59,939 nucleotides of DNA, taken from Burkholderiales bacterium. GTDB lineage: Bacteria > Pseudomonadota > Gammaproteobacteria > Burkholderiales > Burkholderiaceae_E. Shown here piece after piece: positions 50,039 through 59,237 of the stretch. Numbering within the stretch: the first letter of the stretch is position 1; each line of letters starts with the position of its first letter. The DNA is taken from positions 1-59,939 of the forward strand of contig JADCHE010000098.1 in assembly GCA_020248665.1 (NCBI GenBank), read 5' to 3'. The position numbers were made by a program, and so were the translations under genes. Under the pieces are notes generated by a model. That model saw only the letters and a program-made list of their open reading frames with translations. It was not told the DNA's origin and searched no databases.

Positions 50039-51043
50039 ATGCCCCGCATCCAGACCACCGTCGTCGGCTCGTACCCCGTGCCCGACTGGCTCGCCGCGCT
50101 GCCGTCCGAGCAGGCGCTCGCCGATGCGACGCGCGTCGTCATCGGCATCCAGGAGCAGGCGGGCATCGACCTGGTCTGCGACGGCGAGCTCTACCGCTTC
50201 GACGTCAACCATCCCGAGACCAACGGGATGATCGAGTACTTCGTGCGGCCGATGGACGGGATCACGCAGCGGTTCTCGTTCGACGAGCTGATCGCCTACC
50301 GCTCCAGCAGTGGCATGAAGTTCCGCACGCGCCCGCCCGGCACGGTCGTGGGCCCGATCGGCTCGGGCGCGCTCGACCTGCCGCTCGCCTGCGCGCGGGC
50401 GCGCGCGCTCGCCTCGAAGCCGTTCAAGTTCACCGTGACCGGCCCGCACATGCTCGCCAAGACGCTGATCGACCGGCACTACGGCACCTTGCCCGACCTC
50501 GCCAACGCGATCGCCGATGCGCTCGCCGAGCAGGTCCGGCACTGCGAGGCCGAAGTCGTGCAGCTCGACGAGGCCAACCTGCCCGGCCATCCCGACGAGT
50601 GGGAGTGGGCCGCGGCGGCGATCAACCGCGTGCTCGACGCGGTGCCCGGCAAGGGCGCGGTACACCTGTGCTTCGGCAACTACGGCGGGCAGTCGGTGCA
50701 GAAGGGCACCTGGGACCGGCTGATGCGCTACCTGAACGCGCTGCACGCCGACCACGTGGTGATGGAGGTCGCGCACCGTCCGCCCGAGGAACTGGCGGCG
50801 TTCCGCGAGCTGAAGCCCGAGATCGGCTTCGGCCTCGGCGTCGTCGACATCAAGGCGAACGAGGTCGAGTCGCCCGAGAGCATCGCCCGCGCGATCGAGC
50901 GCGCCGAGAAGACGCTCGGCGCGGGCCGCGTGAAGTACGTGCACCCGGACTGCGGCTTCTGGATGCTGAAGCGGCCGATCGCCGACGCGAAGATCCGGGC
51001 GATGCCGAAGGGGCGCGACCTGTACGAGCGGGCGGGCGCGTGA
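50039..51043 (+). CDS. MetE-like (cobalamin-independent methionine synthase C-terminal-type) protein
   Basis: A 334-residue single-domain protein of the UROD/MetE-like TIM-barrel family. The N-terminus is TTVVGSYPVPDW, and the zinc ligands of MetE catalytic domains can be placed: His and Cys in VHLCFGNYGG (about residue 208), Glu in HVVMEVAHR (about 242) and Cys in VHPDCGFWMLKR (about 304). It lacks the N-terminal MetE half, so it likely transfers a methyl or other alkyl group to an unknown thiol, or acts as a dealkylase, rather than being the housekeeping MetE. AGGGAG precedes the start. It overlaps the next gene by 4 bp (GTGA). Confidence 0.88.
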   Translation: MPRIQTTVVGSYPVPDWLAALPSEQALADATRVVIGIQEQAGIDLVCDGELYRFDVNHPETNGMIEYFVRPMDGITQRFSFDELIAYRSSSGMKFRTRPPGTVVGPIGSGALDLPLACARARALASKPFKFTVTGPHMLAKTLIDRHYGTLPDLANAIADALAEQVRHCEAEVVQLDEANLPGHPDEWEWAAAAINRVLDAVPGKGAVHLCFGNYGGQSVQKGTWDRLMRYLNALHADHVVMEVAHRPPEELAAFRELKPEIGFGLGVVDIKANEVESPESIARAIERAEKTLGAGRVKYVHPDCGFWMLKRPIADAKIRAMPKGRDLYERAGA

Positions 51044-52080
51044 GCGGACTGCCTGAGGGCTTCGCCGACGAGGCCGCGCTCGAGGACTTCATGACGGCGC
51101 CCTCGCCGGCGCTTGCGGCCGACCTCGCGCGCGCACCCGGCGACATCCTGGTGCTCGGCGTCGGCGGCAAGATGGGCCCGACGCTCGCGCGGATGGCGAA
51201 GCGTGCGGTGCCCGACCGGCGCGTGATCGCGGTCGCCCGCTTCTCGGACAAGGCGCTTCCGGACACGCTGCACGCGCACGGCGTCGAGCCGGTGGCCTGC
51301 GACCTGCTCGACCGCGCGGCACTCGAACGCCTGCGCGACGCGACGCCCACCGCGACCAACGTCGTCTTCATGGCCGGCCACAAGTTCGGCGCGTCGGGCA
51401 ACGCGTCGTTCACCTGGGCGATGAACGTCGGCGTGCCGGCGATGGTCGCCGAGACCTTGCGCGACCGACGCATCGTGTCGTTCTCGACCGCCTGCGTCTA
51501 TCCGTTCGTGCCGGTCGACGGACCGGGCGCGCCCGAGTCGACCGAGGCGGTGCCGCCGCCTGGCGACTACGCGTGGTCGTGCGTCGGCCGCGAGCGGGCG
51601 TTCGAGCACGGCTCGCGGACCTGGGGCACGCCGGGACGGATGGTGCGGCTCTCCTACGCGATCGACATGCGCTACGGCGTGCTGCGCGACGTCGCCGACG
51701 CGGTGTTCCACGGCCGACCGCTCGACCTCGCGATGGGCTTCGCCGACGTGATCTGGCAGGGCGACGCGAACGAGCAGGCGCTGCGGCTGCTCGCGCACTG
51801 CACGGCGCCGGCCTCGCCGATCAACGTGACCGGGCCGTCGCACACCTCGATCCGCTGGCTCGCCGGCGAGTTCGGCCGCCGCTTCGGACGCGCGCCGGTG
51901 CTGACGGGTACCGAGGCACCGACCGCGTGGCTCGTCGACACCACCGAGGCGCAGCGGCTGTTCGGTGCGCCCCGCGTGCCGATCGACGCGATGATCGACT
52001 GGGTCGCCGACTGGGTCGCGCGCGGCGGCGCGAGCCTCGGCAAGCCGACGCACTTCGAGACGCGCGATGGGAAGTACTGA
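51040..52080 (+). CDS. NAD(P)-dependent epimerase/reductase-like protein
   Basis: A 346-residue extended-SDR-like protein. The Rossmann loop is LVLGVGGKMGPTLARMAKRA (about residues 37-56, GxGGxMG), followed by VIAVARFSD and an acidic ACDLLD. The catalytic region reads FSTACVYPF (Y-x-F in place of the usual YxxxK). A C-terminal substrate domain ends in a helix (MIDWVADWVARGG). The GTG start overlaps the MetE-like stop. Part of the rightward operon; a sugar- or polyol-derived substrate is inferred from the neighbouring genes. Confidence 0.85.
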   Translation: MSGLPEGFADEAALEDFMTAPSPALAADLARAPGDILVLGVGGKMGPTLARMAKRAVPDRRVIAVARFSDKALPDTLHAHGVEPVACDLLDRAALERLRDATPTATNVVFMAGHKFGASGNASFTWAMNVGVPAMVAETLRDRRIVSFSTACVYPFVPVDGPGAPESTEAVPPPGDYAWSCVGRERAFEHGSRTWGTPGRMVRLSYAIDMRYGVLRDVADAVFHGRPLDLAMGFADVIWQGDANEQALRLLAHCTAPASPINVTGPSHTSIRWLAGEFGRRFGRAPVLTGTEAPTAWLVDTTEAQRLFGAPRVPIDAMIDWVADWVARGGASLGKPTHFETRDGKY

Positions 52081-52978
52081 GGCCGACGGGCCGGAGCCCG
52101 TCGCGCATCCGCTCGGCACCGCCTATCTCGACGGGCTGCTCGCGCTGTCGCGCTCGGCGAACTGGAACCAGGACGCGGACGACTGGCGCCACATGCTGTC
52201 CGCGGGCCGCGGCTGGGGGCTGTCGGCGCCGGACGGCACGCTGCTCGCATCGACGGTCGCGCTGCCGTATCGCGCGGCCGCGACGCCGTTCGCCTGGGTC
52301 AGCATGGTGCTCGTGCTGCCGGAGCACCGCCGGCGCGGCTTCGCGTCGCGGCTGCTGCGCGAGGCGCTCTCGTGGCTGGACGGCGAGCACCTGCTGCCGG
52401 TGCTCGACGCGACGCCCGACGGGCATCCGGTCTACCGGCGCGAGGGTTTCGTCGACACCTGGGGCTTCGCTCGACACGCGCGTGCGGCCGGCGTGACCGC
52501 CGATGCGCCGTACTCAACCGCCCCCACGGGCGTGCGCATCGAGCCTCTGCGCGACGCGCACCGAGGCGCGCTGCGCGCGCTCGACGCGCGCGCGTTCGGC
52601 GGCGATCGCGACGCGCTGCTCGGCGCGCTCGCGGCGCGGCTGCCCGCGGCCGCCCGCGTCGCGCTGCGCGGCGACGCGGTGGTCGGCTTCGCGCTGGGCC
52701 GCCCGGGCCGCGTCGCCACGCAGCTCGGGCCGCTGGTGGCCGCCGAGGCCGCGACCGCCGTCGCGCTGCTCGACGCCGCGCTCGAGGCGGTGCCCGGCCC
52801 TGTCTTCGTCGACGTGCCCGACGCGCAGCCGGCGATGCGCGAGGCGCTCGCGGCGCGCGGCTTCGCGTTCCAGCGACCGTTCGTGCGTCTGGTGCACCCG
52901 GGGCGTCACGCGGCGGCCCCCGAGGCGCCGGGCGAGGCGTCGATCGTGAGGCTCGTCGCCGGGCCCGAGCTCGGCTGA
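52067..52978 (+). CDS. GNAT family N-acetyltransferase, two-domain
   Basis: A 303-residue acetyltransferase with an N-terminal GNAT domain (WVSMVLVLPEHRRRGFASRLLREAL, the acetyl-CoA loop with RRRGFA, about residues 78-102) and a second, degenerate GNAT-like C-terminal domain (about residues 150-285: RALDARAFGGDRDALLGALAARLP... VGFALGRPGRVATQLGPLVAAEAATAVALLDAAL), as in the YitH/HolE-type proteins. It overlaps the epimerase-like gene by 14 bp and is the last gene of the rightward operon. Target unknown. Confidence 0.85.
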   Translation: MGSTEADGPEPVAHPLGTAYLDGLLALSRSANWNQDADDWRHMLSAGRGWGLSAPDGTLLASTVALPYRAAATPFAWVSMVLVLPEHRRRGFASRLLREALSWLDGEHLLPVLDATPDGHPVYRREGFVDTWGFARHARAAGVTADAPYSTAPTGVRIEPLRDAHRGALRALDARAFGGDRDALLGALAARLPAAARVALRGDAVVGFALGRPGRVATQLGPLVAAEAATAVALLDAALEAVPGPVFVDVPDAQPAMREALAARGFAFQRPFVRLVHPGRHAAAPEAPGEASIVRLVAGPELG

Positions 52979-53245
52979 GTCGCGGACAGGACGTGTCGAG
53001 CCGGGCGATCCCGGCCCGTGCGTCGCGACCCGTGCCCCTGAACGGTACGGCGCCGCCGCGACGGCCCGCTCCGCGATCGGCGCGCCGGGCCCGGTCGTCC
53101 GACCGCCCGCCCCCTCGGCGCCGCCGCCGATCGAGAAGCGCGGCCGCGGCCCCGCTGTTCCGAAGACCGCACGACCGGGGCGGGTCGCACCGTTGCGGGT
53201 ACGTAGGCGTTTTCCGACAACGAAACCTCGCTCTCCATCCGTCCG

Positions 53246-54379
53246 ATGCCCGCACCCACGTCCGTGCCCCCGTCCCCGCCCGCCGCGCAGCCCGCGCGCA
53301 GCCCGTCCGCGACGCCCGCGCCTGGGGACGCGTGCCCCGCCACCGAGCTCCCGCGTGCGGGACCGTCCGGCGCGATCGACGGCACCGCCGAACTGCTGCG
53401 CCGCACGCTGCCGCTGATGTCCCGCCACGCGGCCAGCTACGCGCCCGACTCGTACGAGCTCTGGTACGAGTACGTCCGCGGCGGCAACCCGGAGCTGCGC
53501 GCGGACCTCGACGCGCTGGTCAACACCTGCGAGCGGCTGTCGCACCAGCTGACCTTCGAGCTGCACCGGAAGCACCTCGCCGACAGCAGCGAGGAGACGA
53601 CCCGCAGGGCCGGCGCGGGCCTGCTCGAGCTGATGCACACGGTGCGCAGCTCGGTCGAGGCCGCGAGCTCCAAGGCGACCGAGTTCGACGCCCAGCTCGC
53701 CGCGTTCGGGGAGGGCATCGCGTCGGCCGGCTCGGCGGAGGACATGCGCGAGCACGTCGACACGATGCGTGGCGACGTCGACCGGATGAACCGCTCGCTG
53801 TCGACGCTGAACGACCGGCTCGAGGCGAGCCACCGCGAGGTCGGGCGGCTGCAGACCGAGCTCAAGCGCGCGCGCGACGAGGCCTCGCACGACCCGCTGT
53901 CGGGCATCCTGAACCGGCGTGGCTTCGACGCCGAGATCCGCAGGATCTGCGCGGCGGCCGCGCAGGACGACTCGCCGTTCAGCGTCGTGATGATCGACAT
54001 CGACCACTTCAAGCGGGTCAACGACTCCTACGGCCATCCGTTCGGCGACCAGGTGATCCGCGCGGTGGGCCAGGTGCTGTCGCAGCTGACGCAGCGCAAG
54101 GACGTCGCCGCGCGCTACGGCGGCGAGGAGTTCGCACTGCTGCTGCCCGACACCGCGGCGGACGGCGCACGCGACGTCGCCGAGCGGCTGCGCTCGGCGA
54201 TCGCGCGGGGCCACATCAAGCGCGGCAACGGCGGCGAGCCGGTCGGCAACATCACGATCTCGGCCGGCGTCGCGCAGTTCGTGCGCGGCGAGGACCCGAT
54301 GTCGCTGATCGCGCGCGCCGATCGCGCGCTCTACGTGTCGAAGCAGTCCGGCCGCAACCGCGTGACCGTCGACCGCTGA
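53246..54379 (+). CDS. Diguanylate cyclase (GGDEF protein)
   Basis: Makes cyclic di-GMP from two GTP. The 377-residue cytoplasmic protein has a Pro/Ala-rich N-terminal tail, a helical region (about residues 45-110: LLRRTLPLMSRHAASYAPDSYELWYEYVRGGN), a coiled coil (about 130-205) and a GGDEF domain (about 215-377) with DPLSGILNRRGFD and RYGGEEFALLLPD, the active form GGEEF. The product-inhibition site RxxD is not intact: the sequence before the active site reads QRKD, so feedback inhibition may be lost. No membrane segment. The preceding 267-bp gap shows no gene. Confidence 0.93.
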   Translation: MPAPTSVPPSPPAAQPARSPSATPAPGDACPATELPRAGPSGAIDGTAELLRRTLPLMSRHAASYAPDSYELWYEYVRGGNPELRADLDALVNTCERLSHQLTFELHRKHLADSSEETTRRAGAGLLELMHTVRSSVEAASSKATEFDAQLAAFGEGIASAGSAEDMREHVDTMRGDVDRMNRSLSTLNDRLEASHREVGRLQTELKRARDEASHDPLSGILNRRGFDAEIRRICAAAAQDDSPFSVVMIDIDHFKRVNDSYGHPFGDQVIRAVGQVLSQLTQRKDVAARYGGEEFALLLPDTAADGARDVAERLRSAIARGHIKRGNGGEPVGNITISAGVAQFVRGEDPMSLIARADRALYVSKQSGRNRVTVDR

Positions 54380-54394
54380 GCCGGCGCGCGGCGT

Positions 54395-56962
54395 TCAACG
54401 CGCCTCGCCGCGGCCGCGCGGCTTGGCCTGTGCGAAGAGCGTCTCGGCCCGCTTCACGTCCTCCTCGGACAGCCGCGTGACCTGCGCGATCGCGAGCCGC
54501 ACCTCGTCCGACAGCAGCCACGGCGCGTCGTCCGCCGCGTCGACCAGCGCGCCGCCGAACGCGAGCCGGCCGTCGACGGGGCGCACCCAGCCGAGCGTGC
54601 CGAGCGTCGCGATGATCGAACGGAACGAGCCGCGGTCGAAGAACTCCGGCGAGCCGGACTCGTGCAGGAACGCCATCCGCTGCGCGAGCAGGAAGCACAG
54701 GTCCTCGAGCGCCTTCGGCGACAGCGCGCCCGAGCCCTGCCCGGTCAGCACCGACAGCACGATGAACCAGCGCTCGAGCGGCTGGCGCATCAGCTGCGCG
54801 AGCACGTGCAGCGCGGTCGAGTCGCGGGGCGCGCCGGGCGCGCCGACGAGCCCGAGCGCGTCGAACGCGTCGAGGCAGGCGTCGACCTTCGCCGGCAGCG
54901 CCCGGGCGTCCCAGGACAGGAACAGCTCGGCGCGCAGGAACGGGAACACCCGCGACGCCACCGCGAGCAGGCGCTCGCGCCCGATGCCCGGATGGCGCGA
55001 CAGCAGCGTCGCGAGCAGCGCCGGCAGCGCCCACGCGTGGAGCACGTTGTTGCGGAAGTAGGCGAGCAGCGCGACCTGCGTGCCGTGGACCTGCAGCACG
55101 TCGCCGAGCGGGTGCGCGATCCGCCACAGCAGCCCGGTGCGCTCCGCCTGCTCGACGATCTCGGTGCCCGACATCGACACGACGACCAGCCGCGACGAGT
55201 ACGGCGCGCGCACCAGCAGCTCGCGCAGCAGGTCGAGGTGGCGGGCCAGCTGCACGGCGTCCATCGCGTGACGCGGCGAGCCGAGCATCGCGACCGAGAC
55301 CAGGTTGACCGGATTGACGACGACCGCGTCGTTGATCCGCGTGACGATCTCCAGCGCGAGCGCGTCGATCGCCTCGCGCCGCGTCGCGTCGGCCTTCGCG
55401 ATCGCGGCCGCGGCGCGCGCGGGCGTGGTCGACGGTGGCGTCGCGCCCGGGTCGGCCGCGGGCGCCGCGCCGTGCGCCGCCATGAACGGCCCGAGCGCGA
55501 TCGGATCGCCGACGTTCACATGCACGCGCCCGAAATGCTCGCGCAGCCTGCGCAGCGAGCGCACGAGACCGAGCAGCGACTCCTTCTGCTTCGGCCGCCC
55601 CGACAGCTCGGCGACGTAGGTGTCCCCCTCGAGCAGCCGCTCGTAGCCGATGTAGACCGGCACGAACACCAGCGGCCGGTTCGGCGAGCGCAGCCAGCTC
55701 TCGACGGTCATCGCGAGCAGCCCGGCCTTCGGCGTCAGCGTGCGGCCGGTGCGGCTGCGGCCGCCCTCGACGAAGTACTCGATCGGGAACCCGCGCGCGA
55801 TCATCGCGTGCAGGTATTCGGCGAACACCGCGGCGTACAGCGCGTCGCCGCGGAAGCTGCGGCGCAGGAAGAACGCGCCGCCGCGGCGCAGCAGGCCACC
55901 GACCACCGGCAGGTTCAGGTTCGCGCCCGCGGCCACGTGCGGCGGCGGCAGTCCCTGGTAGTAGATCAGGAACGACAGCAGCAGGTAGTCGATGTGGCTG
56001 CGGTGGCACGGCACGTAGACCACGGTCGCGTCCGAGGCGATTCGGCGCAGCGCGTCGAGCCGCGTCGCCGAGATGCCATCGTAGAGCCGGTTCCACAGCA
56101 GCTGCAGGCCGAGATCGAACGCCCGGATGAACGGATACGAGTAGTTGGACGCGATCTCCCACGCGGCGCGCCGCGCGGTCGCCTCGGCCCGGTCGCGGCC
56201 CGCCCCGCGCGTACGCGCCTCCTCGTCGATCGCCGCCTGCACCGGCCCGCCGGCGATCACCGCGTTGATCAGCACGTGCCGGTGCGACAGGTCCGGACCG
56301 ACCACGCGTTCGCGGACCCGTCGGTACTGCGCGCGCAGCAGGCGCGCGGCGCGGCGCACCGCGTGCATGTCGTCGTCGGCGTCGTCGACCATCGCGCGCA
56401 GCGACATCGGCTCGCCGAACTCGATCATCGACTGCCGCCCGTGCACCAGCACGCGCGCGACCTGGCGCAGCGCGCCGGGGATCGCCCAGCCCTCGGAGAG
56501 CAGCGCCTTCAGCACCGAGTCCTGGTTGCGCGGCGCGCGGCCCCAGAACACGTGGACCGGTACGATCGTCACGTCGGCGGCCGGGTCGGCACGGACCGCC
56601 GCGGCGAGGCGCTCCAGGCGCGGCGCATAGGCATACGGCCGCGTCGCGAGCGGCGACGGCTGGCCGTCGCGGGTCAGGTAGAAGAACGAGTGCGACTCGG
56701 CGGCGACCTGCGTGCCGTCGGAGCCGGCCGGGGCGAGCGGCGCGAGCGGCAGCGGCAGCCCGAGCCGGCGCACCTGCTCGTCGAGCACCACCAGCGAGGT
56801 CAGCGAACGGAACTGCAGCGCCCAGCAGACCGGCGTGCCGCGATCGAGCGTCGCCGCGAGCGCGTCGGCGCCGACCACCTGCACGTCCACCCAGCGCCGC
56901 AGCAGCGGCTGCAGCAGCGCGATCGCGAGCCGCCCCAGCGGTGACGCGCCAGGCGGCTTCAA
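54395..56962 (-). CDS. plsB: Glycerol-3-phosphate 1-O-acyltransferase
   Basis: Acylates glycerol-3-phosphate, the first step of phospholipid synthesis, at the inner membrane. The 855-residue enzyme has all four acyltransferase motifs: PCHRSHIDYLL (H-x4-D, about residues 314-324), GAFFLRRSFRGD, FVEGGRSRTGR and VFVPVYIGYERL. The best start is a TTG that overlaps the DUF2855 stop (TTGA); there is no ATG at the N-terminus. This couples plsB translation to the upstream operon, an unusual setting for this gene. A start further in, at GTG in RRWVDVQ, cannot be excluded. Confidence 0.93.
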   Translation of the reverse strand: MKPPGASPLGRLAIALLQPLLRRWVDVQVVGADALAATLDRGTPVCWALQFRSLTSLVVLDEQVRRLGLPLPLAPLAPAGSDGTQVAAESHSFFYLTRDGQPSPLATRPYAYAPRLERLAAAVRADPAADVTIVPVHVFWGRAPRNQDSVLKALLSEGWAIPGALRQVARVLVHGRQSMIEFGEPMSLRAMVDDADDDMHAVRRAARLLRAQYRRVRERVVGPDLSHRHVLINAVIAGGPVQAAIDEEARTRGAGRDRAEATARRAAWEIASNYSYPFIRAFDLGLQLLWNRLYDGISATRLDALRRIASDATVVYVPCHRSHIDYLLLSFLIYYQGLPPPHVAAGANLNLPVVGGLLRRGGAFFLRRSFRGDALYAAVFAEYLHAMIARGFPIEYFVEGGRSRTGRTLTPKAGLLAMTVESWLRSPNRPLVFVPVYIGYERLLEGDTYVAELSGRPKQKESLLGLVRSLRRLREHFGRVHVNVGDPIALGPFMAAHGAAPAADPGATPPSTTPARAAAAIAKADATRREAIDALALEIVTRINDAVVVNPVNLVSVAMLGSPRHAMDAVQLARHLDLLRELLVRAPYSSRLVVVSMSGTEIVEQAERTGLLWRIAHPLGDVLQVHGTQVALLAYFRNNVLHAWALPALLATLLSRHPGIGRERLLAVASRVFPFLRAELFLSWDARALPAKVDACLDAFDALGLVGAPGAPRDSTALHVLAQLMRQPLERWFIVLSVLTGQGSGALSPKALEDLCFLLAQRMAFLHESGSPEFFDRGSFRSIIATLGTLGWVRPVDGRLAFGGALVDAADDAPWLLSDEVRLAIAQVTRLSEEDVKRAETLFAQAKPRGRGEAR

Positions 56963-58125
56963 GTCGGATCGGGCGCCAGCACGTGCCCCTGCTCGGGGCG
57001 GCCGCGACCATCGACGAGCTCGCGCCAGACTCGAACGACATCGGCCGGGCCGCGGCCCTCGACGACCGTCATCCAGCCACCGTCGCCCCGCAGCTTCGCC
57101 GAGAACGCGTCGCGCGCCTCGGACTGGCGCGCCATGAAGCCGGCCGCGCCCCAGTCTGCCTCGCGCTTCTTCCAGCGCGCGGGCGCGAAGAACATCGTCG
57201 GCTTCGGCCCGGGCAGCGGCGCGGGGGCTGCACCGTCGGGGCGGCGTCGGCCGACGCCCTCCTCCCAGCGCGTGAGCCCCACCGCGCAGTCGTGGCGCAA
57301 CGCGTCGCCGAGCCGGCGGTGCACGCGCTCGCGCAGTCCCGCGTCGCCCGACATGTCGACGTAGACGGTCGGCACGTCGGCCTCGAGCCGTTCGGCGTCC
57401 GCGTAAGCGAGCACGCGGTCGTAGCAGCCCAGTCGCTCGACGAAACCGACGTTGGCCGGCGAGGTGAGGCCGACGACCTCGACCGCCTGCGGCGTGCCGC
57501 GCCGGCGCGCGAGCAGGAACGCGGTCGCGTAGGCGGTCTTGCTGGACGCGCTCGCGAGCACGACCCGGCGCGCGCTGAAGAAGCCCTCGTCGGCGAGGAA
57601 GTCGTCGATGAGGAACGCGGTGGTGAACAGCGGCCGCAGCAGCATCGCCTCGGCCTCGGACGCCGCGCGCGCCACCGCATCCTGGCCCGGCTGCTCGCGC
57701 ACGCGCACGTAGGTGTTGTAGACCGGCGAGAGCCCGTGCCGGTGCGCGGCGCCGTCGACGAAGCCCTGCGCGCCGGCCGCGGCGGGCTCGACGACGAGGT
57801 GCGTCGACATCGGCAGGAACCCGTAGAAGCGATCGCCGAGCGCGACGCCCGGATGCGAGGACGCGACTGCGGTCGCGAAGCCCCAGACCGGCACGCGCCC
57901 CCAGCCCTCGGGCGCCGGGAAGAAGCGCCAGTACTCGAGGTGCGGCACGTCGCCGCAGGCCCCGTAGGTGACATTGTTCGCGGTCAGCGCGAAGCGCTCG
58001 ATCCGCAGCACCGCGCGGCCCGGCTCGAGACCGGTCGCGCCCGGCACGGGCGATTCGATGACGCGCACGTCCCGCAGATCGGCTCGGCGGACCTGGACGT
58101 CGAGGGCGATCGGGGCGGCGCTCAC
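56959..58125 (-). CDS. DUF2855 family protein
   Basis: A 388-residue protein of the DUF2855 family, distantly related to medium-chain dehydrogenases. It has LRIERFALTANNVTYGACGD near the N-terminus, a Rossmann-like central part (RRVVLASASSKTAYATAFLLARR... VEVVGLTSPANVGFVERLGCYD, about residues 185-235) and ends with a helix. No zinc ligands of the alcohol-dehydrogenase type are seen. The GTG start overlaps the binding-protein stop (GTGA), and its own stop overlaps the plsB start. Function unknown. Confidence 0.85.
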   Translation of the reverse strand: MSAAPIALDVQVRRADLRDVRVIESPVPGATGLEPGRAVLRIERFALTANNVTYGACGDVPHLEYWRFFPAPEGWGRVPVWGFATAVASSHPGVALGDRFYGFLPMSTHLVVEPAAAGAQGFVDGAAHRHGLSPVYNTYVRVREQPGQDAVARAASEAEAMLLRPLFTTAFLIDDFLADEGFFSARRVVLASASSKTAYATAFLLARRRGTPQAVEVVGLTSPANVGFVERLGCYDRVLAYADAERLEADVPTVYVDMSGDAGLRERVHRRLGDALRHDCAVGLTRWEEGVGRRRPDGAAPAPLPGPKPTMFFAPARWKKREADWGAAGFMARQSEARDAFSAKLRGDGGWMTVVEGRGPADVVRVWRELVDGRGRPEQGHVLAPDPT

Positions 58126-59132
58126 CTGGTCATCTTCACGGAGCGGTCGAGGAACTCGTTCGTGTACACCGACTTCACGTCGAACGGCTTGTCGATGCCG
58201 ATGTACTCGCGCACCAGCTCGTAGTCGGCCTTCATCCGGCCGTCCTCGTGGATGCCGAGCGCCGTCTCGCGCGCGAACCGGTCGCTCATCAGCACCTCGA
58301 CCAGCTTCCAGTTGGTGAGCTCGTTGTCGAACTTGAGCGCGCCGTTCGCCTCGACCAGCGCCTGCACGCACGGGTTGGGCTGCGCGACGCAGGCCGCGAA
58401 CGCACGCTGCGTGACCTTGACGAACCGGTCCACCAGCGGCCGGTTCTTCGCGAGGAACTCGGCGTTGACGACGATCGAGTTGCCGTAGGGGTTCAGGCCC
58501 GCGTCGCGCCACGCGAGGAAGCCCATGTCGTCGCCGAGCTCGGCCTGGAAGATGTGGTGGATGTTGTAGAACGAGGTGGTCGCGTCGATCGACTTGGCCT
58601 TCAGCGCCGAGAGCTTCGCGTTCGCGTCGATGTTGACCCAGGTCACCGACTTCGGATCGATGCCGTTGGCCCTGGCGAGCGCCGGCCACATCGTGCGCGC
58701 GCCGTCGGCCGCGGGGTTGCCGATCTTCTTGCCGACCAGATCCTTCACCGACTTGATGCCCGAGCTCTTCAGCCAGTACAGGCCCTGCGGCGAGTTCGCA
58801 TAGACGTTGTAGACCGCGACCAGGTCCGCGCCCTTGCCCTTGGCGACCAGCACGCCGCCCATGTCGGCCAGGCCGATCGGGTTCGCGCCGGCGCCGACCT
58901 TCTGCGTCGCGAGCGCCGAGCCGCGGCCGGGCTCGAGGTTCAGGTCGATGCCTTCCTTGGCGTACCAGCCCTGCTTCTTCGCGAAGTAGTACGGCGCGTG
59001 ATCGCCGCCCGGCACCCAGTTGAGGATGAAGTCGATCTTCGTCTGGGCGTTCGCCGCGATCGGTGCGAACGCGGCCGCGCAGGCCAGCGCGAGCGTGGCC
59101 GCCGCGCCCGTGAATCGGTTGCTCAGTGCCAT
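58122..59132 (-). CDS. ABC transporter substrate-binding protein, NMT1/THI5-like
   Basis: A 336-residue periplasmic binding protein with a signal peptide (AATLALACAAAFAPIAANAQ). The mature domain has KIDFILNWVPGGDHAPYYFAKKQGWYAKEGIDLNLEPGRGS, the NMT1/THI5-like pattern, then DLVGKKIGNPAADGARTMWPALARANGID. Relatives bind hydroxymethylpyrimidine-type thiamine precursors, riboflavin or aromatic acids. It is the first gene of the operon with DUF2855 and plsB; no permease or ATPase accompanies it within the window. GGACGGAG precedes the start. Confidence 0.9.
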   Translation of the reverse strand: MALSNRFTGAAATLALACAAAFAPIAANAQTKIDFILNWVPGGDHAPYYFAKKQGWYAKEGIDLNLEPGRGSALATQKVGAGANPIGLADMGGVLVAKGKGADLVAVYNVYANSPQGLYWLKSSGIKSVKDLVGKKIGNPAADGARTMWPALARANGIDPKSVTWVNIDANAKLSALKAKSIDATTSFYNIHHIFQAELGDDMGFLAWRDAGLNPYGNSIVVNAEFLAKNRPLVDRFVKVTQRAFAACVAQPNPCVQALVEANGALKFDNELTNWKLVEVLMSDRFARETALGIHEDGRMKADYELVREYIGIDKPFDVKSVYTNEFLDRSVKMTR

Positions 59133-59189
59133 CTCCGTCCCTCTCCCTGTCTCGTGGAACCGTGCCGCGGGCAGCGTCGCGCGGGGTCC

Positions 59190-59206
59190 GGTCGATGGTA
59201 TCGACC
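59190..59206. promoter_or_regulatory. Operator-like inverted repeat at the binding-protein promoter
   Basis: GGTCGAT-GGT-ATCGACC, a perfect 7-bp inverted repeat with a 3-bp spacer, covers the predicted -10 of the leftward promoter. It differs in sequence from the TAACC-N4-GGTTA sites. Confidence 0.55.
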
Positions 59207-59224
59207 GGTTTCCGAGGGTGTCAA
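59195..59224 (-). promoter_or_regulatory. Leftward promoter of the binding protein-DUF2855-plsB operon
   Basis: On the minus strand, a perfect TTGACA (59219-59224), an 18-bp spacer and TACCAT (59195-59200), 62 bp upstream of the start codon. Confidence 0.6.
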
Positions 59225-59237
59225 CGCTGCCCGGCCG

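Noticed and set aside
54252-57041. A minus-strand frame open for about 929 codons
   Set aside because: It is out of frame with plsB, which has complete acyltransferase motifs; no independent support.
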